Assembly: GCA_003254925.1 (NCBI GenBank)
Contig: QANZ01014758.1
Location: 16,593 to 80,592 of the forward strand
Length of the DNA stretch: 64,000 nt
Reading direction: 5' to 3'
Origin: Chamaecrista fasciculata
Lineage: Eukaryota; Streptophyta; Magnoliopsida; Fabales; Fabaceae
A model generated the notes under the pieces. It was not told the DNA's origin. It was given only the letters and a program-made list of their open reading frames with translations, and ran no database searches. The translations under genes were made by a program, and so were the position numbers. This document shows positions 1 to 10,215 of this stretch, piece by piece (positions within the stretch are counted from its first letter, which is position 1; every line of letters starts with the position of its first letter).

Positions 1-61
1 TATGAATAGAGGATGAATCTGATAATATTATGGATCATGACTTGTTCTGTGTTTAAACCAG

Positions 62-394
62 GTGGGCATCAATGTTCCCATTCCAGTTCCTTTGCCCTTC
101 TTTTCATTTACTGGAAACAAGGCATCATTTGCAGGCGACCTCAATTTCTACGGTAGGGAATTTTTCCCCAGAAGCTTCTTCTTTGCCCTTCTGTTTCACT
201 TACAGAATTAGAAGTTACAGATTGCTTAATGATACAATTTATACCATTGAGTTTGGATTTTATGTTTTGTATGAAATACAGGCAAGGCTGGAGTTAACTT
301 TTACACTCAGATCAAAACAGTAACACAGCAATGGAAGGATTCTGCTGGTGGTAGCAGAATCAATATGGCAATGCCAACCTCTCAAAAATCTTGA
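62..394 (+). CDS. ALDH6B2: Methylmalonate-semialdehyde dehydrogenase, last two exons (partial)
   Basis: This is the 3' end of a gene that begins left of the window. Exon 62-152 follows an AG acceptor at 60-61 and encodes the ALDH6-type segment starting [20 protein letters not shown]; it splices at GT 153 to exon 282-394, which reads [18 protein letters not shown] and then a serine- and methionine-containing tail ending SQKS before TGA 392-394. The phase (30 codons plus 1 nt) joins cleanly. The family is the mitochondrial CoA-acylating dehydrogenase that converts methylmalonate and malonate semialdehydes to propionyl- and acetyl-CoA in valine and pyrimidine catabolism. The NAD-binding and catalytic-Cys regions lie outside the window. 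Identity rests on strong recall of the conserved ALDH6 C-terminus. Confidence 0.93.
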
Positions 395-458
395 ATCTCC
401 ATATAGTTTTAGTGTACGTTTTCTTTTCAAGAGAAAAAAGTAGAACCTTGCACTCTTT

Positions 459-464
459 AATAAA
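459..464 (+). other. Candidate polyadenylation signal of MMSDH
   Basis: AATAAA lies 65 bp past the MMSDH stop codon and is followed by T-rich sequence. This is a typical plant near-upstream element; it is unproven without transcript data. Confidence 0.4.
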
Positions 465-1438
465 TGAAGTATATATATTTCGGTGTTTTCTTGTCTAAAT
501 GACGTTTCTAAATTTGGATTAACATCTTTTCAACTTCATGTGAGGATAGAAAAAACTACAAAATAATTAAATAATAACCGAATAAATCATGACTCATGAG
601 GGTGAAATAGGAAGACAAAATATGTCCGGTCAAATAACAATTGAAGATTACAGTACTTATCAAGTTTAAATATCTCCTATCTCTCCCTTCAAAATAAAGA
701 AAAATCGTATTAAGAAAGATATGGAGTTTAAAAGGAAAAGTTGAGGAAAAATGATTTTCTTAAGGAGTGAAAGATGTTTTATCTTATTTGAACATAAAAT
801 TTCAAAATTTACGTAATTTCATGACAGATACATGCTCCAAAAATGGTTGAAGGTTGATAAAGTTGGAATTAAAGAGTAACTTAGTTGGGTTTGTAGAAAC
901 TCTATGAGATACCAACCCTTCAAATTCTTACTTTCCATGGAAGTGTATATATGTATATGTATATATCTTCACTTCCCGATCATATGTTTATTCACATTTA
1001 AATCCTCATAGACTTCAGTCCCAAAAAAAATCTTGATAGACAGCAATATCAAGATCATTTGACTTTTTTCTTTGTTGATATTTTAGTCCCTACAGATAGC
1101 AGAAGTGTCGTGTTCCTATCCGATTCCTATGGAGATATTTATTTTAATTTATGTGAATATGACATTAATAAATGCCATACATTATAGAAATACAAATTCA
1201 CCGACCATCGTGTAAGCAACGTGGTCACTCCTTCACCAAAAATGAAAGAAGATGGAATTCATTAGATTATATATGTATAATTATGTAAAGGACATCCCTC
1301 TCCCACCAATAGCAAAAACTTTGAAAAGAAAATAACTAACTACGTTCCATCTTTTCCATTATTCATAACCACACACACATATATAAGTGGTAACTAACTA
1401 ACATTAGGGATGAATCATAATTCATTCATCTATAATTA
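465..1438. other. Intergenic, between the convergent 3' ends of MMSDH and UGT
   Basis: AT-rich sequence with no coding frame I can support. It should hold the 3' UTRs of MMSDH (from the left) and of the UGT gene (from the right). I see no clear mobile element here. Confidence 0.6.
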
Positions 1439-2800
1439 CTAGAAATGAATTAATTCAACAAGAGTGTTGAAATCCTGAGCTGCCTTCCCTTGAGGCCCAG
1501 CAGCAACTTCCACAGTCTGCTTCAACATGAAGGCATTGTTTCTGATGATATTTCCTTCATCTTCCACCAAAATAAGATTCAAACTTTTGATCAACCTACT
1601 TTTAGTGAAAACCCCATTCTCAATTCTGACCCCTATCCCCCACACATCCTCCACCATCCTTGCACACATCCCATGATCCCCAAATAATGGCCTACAAATC
1701 ATGGGCACCCCATTCACAATACCCTCTGCCACTGAGTTACTCCCACAATGTGTCACAAACACTCCCACGGACCCATGTCCTAAAACCTCCCTTTGAGGAG
1801 CCCATGGCACTATTTTCCCTCTCTTGCTTGTTCTCTCTAAGAACCCTTCTGGCAAAGATGCCTTCACATCTTCCCTAAGTGACCATAGGAATGGAAACTC
1901 ACATGCCTCTAATGCCTCACAAACTTGCAAGATTTCATCATGTGGTAATGAAGCCACAGATCCGAAGCTTATATAAGCCACTGATCTCTCCTTTTGCTTA
2001 TCCAACCATACCATACACTCGTTGGTTTTCACTGTGTTATGGTTACTGTCACATGGTGGAAGACTGAGAGGACCCATGTAAAGCAGAGATTTGAGCTTAG
2101 ATTTCATGTCACTTAAAAACAGGGGAGGATCTAGTTCTTCGTAGAAACTCATAACTACTGCTTTTGCATGAGGAAGTACTTCACCCATGGAAGCTAATGT
2201 TTTAGAAAATAATGGTTCTTCTTCCTCATCAAGAGGTTTCAGTACGTCTTTGGGGATATCCTCAACATTTATAAAATACAAGCCAGGAAGAAAATCAAGA
2301 GATGTGGGAGTTCTCTGGCGTATTAAGTGAGTGTAGAAATGAAGGGAAAGAGAGGATGAAAGAGGAAGCCAAATAGCAACCCAAGGAACATTTAGGGTCT
2401 GAGCCAATGCAAGAGAAGGAGTGACAAAAGCATCAGCGAGAATGCAAGTGATTTTTTTGTGAGAGTTTTTCTCTGCCAAATCTAAGGACTTTTGGAGATT
2501 GTCATGAGCAGAATGAAGAAAGAAGTTGAGCCTTTCAAAAGGGTGGTGTCCTAGGACATGGTCTTGGGGGAGACCATCGGAGACATCAAAGGGTTGAATG
2601 TTGTGAGGGATGAGGAGGTTGTTGGGTTTGGAGAAGAGGGTTTTGTTGGATTTGGAAGTGTTGAAAAAGGAGAAGGTGGTGGAAGGAGAAGCATGAGCAA
2701 GCTTGATGGCTAAGTGAAAAAGAGGAAGAGGGTGGCTTCCAAAGGGAAAAGTAATGATAGCAACATGTTTGTTATGATTATCAGACAAAGAAATCGGCAT
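1439..2800 (-). CDS. UGT78-like flavonoid 3-O-glycosyltransferase, predicted galactosyltransferase
   Basis: A single-exon 453-aa family-1 glycosyltransferase, the usual length. The first ATG of the open frame is not used here: I start at MPISLSDN (2800) because a TATATATA box lies only 95 bp upstream and the extra 41 codons look like leader. The N-terminus has the catalytic His (H23 in FPFGSH) and the likely partner Asp (D123 in ILADAF). The 44-residue PSPG box runs W333 to H376. Two positions differ from the common form: the usual Trp of HCGWNS is Ser (HCGSNS, a variant I recall from Medicago UGT78G1), and the last residue is His (GDH) rather than Gln. In flavonoid 3-O-glycosyltransferases His at this place goes with UDP-galactose and Gln with UDP-glucose. 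The likely substrates are flavonols or anthocyanidins in the cytosol. The UGT78 assignment is by overall pattern; the sugar donor is an inference. Confidence 0.88.
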   Translation of the reverse strand: MPISLSDNHNKHVAIITFPFGSHPLPLFHLAIKLAHASPSTTFSFFNTSKSNKTLFSKPNNLLIPHNIQPFDVSDGLPQDHVLGHHPFERLNFFLHSAHDNLQKSLDLAEKNSHKKITCILADAFVTPSLALAQTLNVPWVAIWLPLSSSLSLHFYTHLIRQRTPTSLDFLPGLYFINVEDIPKDVLKPLDEEEEPLFSKTLASMGEVLPHAKAVVMSFYEELDPPLFLSDMKSKLKSLLYMGPLSLPPCDSNHNTVKTNECMVWLDKQKERSVAYISFGSVASLPHDEILQVCEALEACEFPFLWSLREDVKASLPEGFLERTSKRGKIVPWAPQREVLGHGSVGVFVTHCGSNSVAEGIVNGVPMICRPLFGDHGMCARMVEDVWGIGVRIENGVFTKSRLIKSLNLILVEDEGNIIRNNAFMLKQTVEVAAGPQGKAAQDFNTLVELIHF

Positions 2801-2894
2801 ACTTGTATATAAAGGAGGGTATATTGAATATATAATAGAGAAGGAAGAAGAAGAATTGAGCTTATGGTGGGATAGGAATGAATATGTTTGTGTG

Positions 2895-2902
2895 TATATA
2901 TA
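2895..2902 (-). promoter_or_regulatory. TATA box of the UGT gene
   Basis: TATATATA on the minus strand, 95 bp upstream of the chosen ATG, giving an expected leader of about 60-65 nt. It supports the shorter start and would leave the upstream in-frame codons at the very 5' end or outside the transcript. Confidence 0.5.
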
Positions 2903-5837
2903 GTGTGTAATTGAAAATGACAAGTTAGCAGCATTGAATTGTTACATATAAGGACTATGCAATATAGTAAAATATTAAGATTAAAGGTGTGAACTAGTTA
3001 GTGTCATTCATGAACTTTAAAAACTGATAAAATAAGTGTTTTGTTAATGTTAAAATATAATTTAATTGTATATGTTGCATAGATTTAGGGTTGTTTTTGA
3101 AACAGAGTTAGAGAAGTAAATATATGTTGCACCAAACAGTCCTTTGATAATATGGAAAGTAGAAGATGGGGGTTGGGGCATGCACGCATGCAAGCATATT
3201 CAACTATCTATGGAGGGTTGGGGCATGGGGATCATGTATATGGCCTTTAATTTTACCTAATTAAATATTTTGAAGTTTTTTATACGTGTTCTTATCAATT
3301 TTATTTACAAGAAATTCCTTAAGTTATTAAAAAAATAAGAAAAAAAAAACCTTAAGTTAAGACTTTTTGTATTGTATAAAAGATAATATCCGATCCTTTG
3401 TTAAATTTTTTATTAAAAAAATAATATTTTTTTAGTTAATGTTAATTAAATGCATAAATAGATACTTGCTTTGTAAGTTCTGTTGAATATGAAAAATCCA
3501 ACAATAATTAGAAAAACACAAAAGTATCATCAATATACATTGTATTGTATAATTCTTGAAGTTTTCATCAAAATTTATGGATTTTTAATTATTTATATAT
3601 ATAAATATATGTCGTGTCGTGTCATGTAATTTTAAAAATTTAACGTGTCGATGTGTCTGTGTTGTATTAGTGTCGGTGTCAGTTTCCATGCTTATATTAT
3701 AATACTTGCCTCTCATATTACCTTTACAATCTTTCTAATTTCAACATTTTTGAAGCAAGGTTCAAAAACCCAAACAGTAATCCAATTCACCTATATATAT
3801 ATAATCAGTCAAAATCAGTAGTGAACTTGTTAAATATTGATTGTGAACTTAAACTTGGTAGAGACATGCATGATCATAAAATGTCATTTGATGACATTAA
3901 TTTTAATAAATATTATAAAAATTAATTATACTTATATTAATTTATAATAGAACGAAGCCATGCACCAAGAAATAAATTCTTTTTAAAAAATGGAAATGGA
4001 CTCATTAATGAGGAAAATAAATATAACAGCGAATTCAATAAAAAATAATTTAATAAATGGGCTTCAATAGTTCCATTTGAGTTTGAGGTGCTTATGTTTG
4101 TATGGAAAAGAATACATATTGGGCTTCAATATTTGAACTAAGCCATGGTCAAAGTTAATGAGAAAGGCTTACCTATCAACCAAGTGTTGGTTGCATACTA
4201 TTAGTTAGTATTCCTACACTATCTCTCTATAAATACTTTTATTACACAACAATATTTCAATCCATTTGAGTATTATCACTCTTTTATTTACACGACTCTC
4301 AGTAGTTTTACAAATAGAAATTAATTTGAAGATTGTGATCTCATGCATGCAATGCCAAATAATACTACTTTGTGAGTGAAGAATATTCCCCTTTATCATT
4401 ATATCACACAAATCACGTGTCTTTTGTCCCCCTTATCTGCATCATCATTATCGCAATCTTTCGCTGCATTCTTTGAGGCTTATAATAATTTCTCCATAAC
4501 ATATATATTCTGTTAATAAATAAATAAACAAGCCAACAAAAGCAGTTACGGCGCCTTGGCGTATTATTATCTCTTTTTCCTTGTCATTGATGACAATGCT
4601 TCTTTTACGTAGTTGGCTATCTTTTTTTCTCATGAGAAAAGATCATTTCCTAATTATAATGAAAGTTTAAATTCAATGTTCAAAATAAAATAATCTCACG
4701 TAAATCAAAATATTACAATGGATAACGTGTTATGCTTCAAAATAACCTTTGAAAGGTATGAACATGTTACAATAAACGTCATTTATAACTGATAATAGCT
4801 TTTCTGTCACGAAAACATACACGTTTTTATTTTGTCTTCGGTTCACAAAGTCCAGCCTCAATCACATGCATATAACAAACAGTAAAATTAAAGAAGAAAC
4901 TAATTTTCTCTTTGAAATCATGTGTCATGTGAAAATGTGACGGCACTCAAAATAAAAGCAAATAGAAATTTTAAATTTAATTTAAGTAATTAAATCGTAA
5001 ACTAAGTGATAATTTGTAATAAGGTGTATAAAAAATTGTTTTTAGACAAATGCCTTTTATTTATGACTTTTATGTAAACAATTGACAAATCAAGTAGGTT
5101 CTATAGAGGGAGATTTTAACTAGTTGATGATAAGGAACTTTAAACCTAAGAGATCAGTAAACTAATACAATTTTGGAACAAAATAAATATAATCAATCAT
5201 GAACAAAATAATTTACCTAAGAAATAAATTAAGCGACAATCGTGCATTTATTGTCGAAGCAATATTTTCAGGAAATTCCTCACATTGTCACACATACATA
5301 TAAAACCAAGCTTTCAGATGGCATGATCATATATACACACATCATATGCATAACATAATTGAACAATATTATTCTTCTCGGGCCAAATAAAAAAATTATA
5401 TTATTCTTCTATATATGAATATCACTATCATGATGGAAAAATGATTGCATTAATAATTCGTTTATATATATCATGATTCATGTCCCCCTACTTTATTTTA
5501 GTGTTTAATTTGATTGCCACGAAAGCAAACATAATAGTTCATTAATACTTACTTTTCCACCCTGCAAGTCTGCAACCATAATAGCCAATAAACTTCCCAC
5601 AAACATATAATTCCTTTAATTCATGCTTTATGTAATTAGCATTAATTGGAATTCTAATGCCTAACCGACGATATAGTAGCTACTTGTTCGGTATTTTTGG
5701 GGTTAAAATATCCTTGTCATCCTCATTACTTTATCTTTTAAAAATAATTAAGGTCTTTACCAATTTTATTGTTCTGACCAATAATTGAACAAATAAAAGT
5801 AACAACATATATATGATCCATGGCCATAATCGCATTT
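2903..5837. other. Intergenic, UGT promoter side
   Basis: Very AT-rich sequence of about 2.9 kb. Apart from a dispersed repeat at 3555-3690 I see no gene; the short open frames near 4214-4633 have no recognisable protein features. Confidence 0.6.
3555..3690 (+). repeat. Dispersed GTGTCGTGTC-type repeat, partial copy
   Basis: The stretch from ATCAAAATTTATGG through GTCGTGTCATGTAATTTTA and on to GTGTCGGTGTC closely matches 50855-50970 in the same orientation. The two copies share order and spacing over about 100 bp, so they belong to one MITE-like repeat family. The copy here seems to lack the left end present at 50686. Confidence 0.5.
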
Positions 5838-6004
5838 TTTTTCACTAGGTGAAAGTTTAGATGAGTTAAATCTCGAGGGTTTATCAAGGGCAGAATATGC
5901 CTCAGGGCTCTATGAATGCTTACACAGATAATTACATTGACAGTGAATTTTGAACTCACGACTTTAGAAATTATAAATTGACTTCTTATCAATTGAGTTA
6001 ACAT
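5838..6004 (-). mobile_element. tRNA-derived SINE-like element
   Basis: Read on the minus strand, it starts TTAACTCAATTGATAAGAAG (box-A-like), is followed about 45 bp on by CGTGAGTTCAAAATTC (box-B-like), then an unrelated body, and ends in a run of eight A. This order of a tRNA-like head, body and A tail within about 165 bp is that of plant SINEs. The boxes are imperfect and I did not find a clear target-site duplication. Confidence 0.4.
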
Positions 6005-6359
6005 TTATTGGCGGTCGGTCGAAAATCTCATTTTGGTACTAACTACTAACTATATCCCCTTTCTTGTAATTAATAAAGTTGAGGACCAAAATGATAATTT
6101 TGTGATACAAAATAAGGTAAACGTTAAGGGAGGCAGTTGTTTAATTGTTGTAATGATTCTAAAATTTAGATGATGTTGTGAAGTGGAGCAGGTGAGCAGC
6201 TAAAACGGTGAAAATGGCAAGTTTGGTAATAAAGAGTAAAAAGCAGGTCCTAATTGATAATTAGAAGGCCTTAAAAAAGCAAGGCCATCCCATCCTGCAA
6301 TTGGTATCATTCTGTTGTTGTTGTTGTTAATAATATTCACACTCCTTTTTCTTCTTGGG

Positions 6360-9194
6360 ATGGAGAGTCGTCGTGGTCGGTATGGGGTGTTGATGTGCGC
6401 GGAGGATACAGAGTACGTGAGGAAGAAGCACGGAGGGTATTTTGGGGTTTTCCTGAGAATGCTGGCGGAGGACGGCGAGACATGGGACGTGTACAGGGTG
6501 GCGCGTGGTGAATACCCGCGTGAGGAGCACGTGGGAGTGTACGAGGGGTTCGTGATCACAGGTAGTTGCAACGACGCACATGGAAATGACGCATGGATCC
6601 GACACCTCATTGCCTTCCTTCACAAATTGGATGAAATGAGGATCAAAGTTCTCGGCATTTGCTTTGGCCACCAGGTAATCTCTATTACTTCATAGTCCAA
6701 AGCCTCAAGGATTAATCCTCAATTAGATCATAAAATAGATGAGTAAAAATGCTATGCATGTGGTCCTAACGAATATATTGATATGTTGAGTACTTGAGTG
6801 TCATATTTTTGGGTGTTTCTACGTACATTTGTCTTCATGTTCAAGATCACGCTGACAAATATATATTTGTACTGCCATAAAAGAAAATAGATTCATATCT
6901 ATCTATTTGATGCATATGTAGGAAATAATATAGGTTAACTATGTAGAAATTAAAATTACGTCCTGGGATTTAGGCATTTTGTGGCCTCCTTGGCGTATTG
7001 TTCATATTTTGATTTCTAAGCTATATATATTCTATAAAATAAAGTATTAACATTTTTGAAAAATTATAAATAGAGCAGTTTAATATATATGATTCATATA
7101 TTTATTTCATGTACTTATTTAAATTTCACAAAACACAAACTATAGAAAAATTCAGAGAATCTGACTCGTGTAATTCACTACAGATCAGTGGTCCAACCAC
7201 TGCGGTTCAGACTCATTGACCGACATAATGTTAATTTTTTTTTTCCAATAGATCAAAATAGTATTTTTTTTTTTTAATAACCTGAGATTGTGACNAATAG
7301 TATTTTTTTTTTTAATAACCTGAGATTGTGACTTAAGTTGGTGAAATTTGTGCAGAATTATAATTTAGATAGAAGAAAAAAAGATGCAGAATTCTGACCA
7401 TGGATCCCACGTTAAGACAAACTTACTTTGTCCTTTGTTTTGTTTACAACTGAAGACAATGTTAGAAATTAGAGTTAAAGAAAAACTAGAGGATAAGGTT
7501 TTAACCTCTTTTCGTCGTAAATTTATAATTTAGTTTTTAAAAGATCATCAAGTTCATAACTTAATTTTTAAAAGATTGAAATATATAATTTATTCTTTGA
7601 AAGAATCAAATAGTACATATATTTCTTAGTCATTTTTATTGACGTTATTTCTTAGTACAGTATATTACTATAGTACAATATTAATATACTACAATATTTT
7701 TTATTGACGTTATTCCTTCAAAGATTATTTCAACTTTTAAGAGATTAAATTATCAACTCAATGGTCTTCAAGAACTAAATTATTAATTACCCTAAATAAG
7801 TACGGACTAACCTAAAAAAAGTTGTGAAAAAATTCTCATAAAATTACAACTTTTCTTTAAATATTGTTTGTTAAAATTTGGATACCAAAGTTTACACTTC
7901 TATGTTACTTAAGATAGATAAATTATTTTGTATGGTAGTTGTTTCCACATGTCGTACGCTAAATCCAATAATTGAAATCTCCAGGTTAACAAGCACCAAT
8001 TTTATGGACCATCTTTTGCTTGATTGTTTATTACTCTTTAGTCTTTACCTTTCGTGATATCCAAACTTTTCGAAAGTGTCTCACTTTGTTGTGGGCCACA
8101 AGCCCACAAACGATGAACGTCCAAATGCATAAATTATAATATACATATATACCATATATATCATATTCATGTTCCATAAACTATGTCTCTTTGTCTTTTT
8201 TTAAAAGGTAGCTTCATGACTAGGATAACATGATAGGTTTGTGACCTATCAGATAATGTTGAGAAAGTGTGATGGCACTAATCAAATATAGAAAGCGTAA
8301 GTGCTTAATTATTTCTTCTTTTTCTATCCATGCTTCTTTCTTTCTTGAAGGTTCTAGCTCATGTTTTATAAGTGCCTTTACTTTATATAAAAATAATACA
8401 TCAAATTTTCATTTTAGTTCTGAAATTATAAGATGAATTCTGTTTTAGTGATTTTGAATCTCAAATCTTTTGGTTTGTTGAATAAGAGTTAATGTAAATA
8501 ATGTTGGATGAATCAGATACTTGGGAGAGCGATTGGAGGGAAGGTGAGTCGATCACCAACTGGTTGGGACATCGGTGTGAGAAGTGTAAACTTGTCATCT
8601 TCATCACCATTGGCATTGTCATCTCTCAAGCTTCCTTTGAAGCTTTCCATAATTCAATGCCATCGTGATGAGGTATGTATGTAAGAGAGTGTTAATAGAG
8701 ATTGGATCTACACTACAGTAGGTTTATTTGAGAATGAAACATAAATGATGTTGAAATGTATGTATGTATGTATGTATGTATAGGTGAGAGAGCTGCCTCC
8801 GAAGGCAGAGGTGATTGCAGGGTCAGAGAAGACAGGAATAGAGATGTTTAGGTATGGAGATCACATAATGGGGATTCAAGGCCATCCTGAGTACACCAAA
8901 GACATTCTCTTGCACCTTATCGATCGCCTCGTGCAGCGCAATTTCATCACGGTATGCAAATTCTGTAATCATAGAGAAGACAAGTAAATGAAAGATCATA
9001 TGTTTGATCTTCTCTGTATCAGACATGACAAATTAAATGAATAGTTGAGTTTTTAATTTGGTTCATTATATTGATTGAATGAATGAATGCAGGAAGGATT
9101 AGCAGAAGAGGCGAGGGCAAAGGCAGAATTGTGGGAGCCAGATAGGGAGGCATGGAAGAGAGTGTGCGTCAGCTTCCTCAAAGGTAGATTATGA
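6360..9194 (+). CDS. GGP: Gamma-glutamyl peptidase (class I glutamine amidotransferase-like)
   Basis: Four exons, 6360-6674, 8517-8672, 8784-8951 and 9093-9194, all in phase 0 with GT-AG borders, encode 246 aa, the normal length for plant GGP proteins. The start is MESRRGRYG; a preceding in-frame Met at 6315 would add only a hydrophobic leader not typical of the family. The nucleophile is C101 in GICFGHQ; the other triad members are H191 and E193 in GHPEY. The family cleaves gamma-glutamyl bonds of glutathione and its conjugates in the cytosol; Arabidopsis GGP1 and GGP3 do this in glucosinolate and camalexin synthesis. In a plant without glucosinolates the role is more likely glutathione turnover. 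Intron 1 (1.84 kb) contains an assembly gap and a foldback-like AT-rich repeat around 7490-7800. Confidence 0.93.
7257..7332. repeat. Duplicated 37/38-bp sequence around a single N (assembly join)
   Basis: AATAGTA, a T run and TAATAACCTGAGATTGTGAC occur at 7257-7294 and again at 7296-7332, separated only by N at 7295. The copies differ by one T in the homopolymer. This looks like two overlapping contig ends placed side by side, not a biological duplication. Confidence 0.75.
8757..8781 (+). repeat. TATG microsatellite next to the GGP exon 3 acceptor
   Basis: About six TATG units end directly in the TATAG acceptor of exon 3, replacing the usual polypyrimidine tract by a GT-rich one. Confidence 0.7.
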
Positions 9195-10215
9195 TTTATG
9201 AGGATGATGCTACAACCAACACTCAAACAGTCATATGAAGAAAAGAGAGAGAGAGAGAGAAGGAAAATGTTCAACTTTGTCACTTTTATGAAGTATGTGA
9301 CAAAGCTAGCTGTGTTGGGTTGGCAACTTGCCAAAAAGTAAAAAGTATAACTGAACCATTACATATTCAAGTCACAACAATAAAACTACTGCTTTCTATT
9401 GTTGGAGATTGATTTCTTCTGCTGTCAAACTTTATGATCCGAGTTTGCTGCGACGGGGAAAAAATATTTTAACATCGTTTTCTAATTTACTTGAGAAAAA
9501 AAAAATGTATGAGTTTACAATGTGATGCGACATCACGTCAAATTTCAATCAGAGTAATAATAGAATAATTTTCCATATTTTCACCAAAAATAAAAAGATA
9601 GTTTTTTCATGAACAACGATTCATGGCGATGGTATCTCTCGCTTCTCAGCAAGAGTCCAAGACAAAATGTCTTACTAAATTCATTAGGCTAATTTTAAGA
9701 CGAGTTTACAAGATCTGTGATTAATATTCTTTTTCATCAACTAAAATCAATTACGTAGATCAATTTTTTTTTTGGTGAGATTACGTAGATCAATTGATGC
9801 TAACATATTCTGTTTTTACACATTTTCATAATTAGGTTATTATAGTATTATATCGTAGTTTGTAATATTATAAAATCAAGTGGAAATTATATAATTGAAC
9901 GTAATGAGTTTCAATTTAATTCGAGTAGCACAACACAGCCATCCGAAAAAAAAAAAACACGGCCATCAAAGTTACAGAGAACAGAGAAACAAACAAAACA
10001 GACCAATTAAAATAGATGCAAGTAGCAAAATAGCTACAACTTGATGCCGATACTTCAAAGCAATGGTTTCATCTTTCATCCAACAATGATTATTAAAATA
10101 AAATCCCTAAATCACATTCGCTGTAGCTTTTCAGACTATCAGAGACTTAAAGACTAGGACACATGCAAGACTCCAAATCTGATATTCCAATTGCCAGGAA
10201 AGTAAGGAAGCATGC
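9195..10215. other. Intergenic, between the convergent GGP and CHCHD 3' ends
   Basis: It holds the two 3' UTRs. A 15-bp direct repeat (TTACGTAGATCAATT) occurs twice near 9750-9795 around a T run. There is no gene evidence. Confidence 0.5.

Noticed and set aside
72..323. 83-codon open frame at the left edge
   Set aside because: It reads MMSDH exon, intron and exon in the wrong frame; the correct frame with splicing gives the conserved ALDH6 C-terminus.
4214..4633. Short minus-strand open frames of 61-65 codons
   Set aside because: Isolated, AT-rich, without splice partners or domains.
6200..6671. Two minus-strand open frames of 114 and 136 codons
   Set aside because: They are antisense shadows of GGP exon 1, whose frame carries the conserved catalytic motif.
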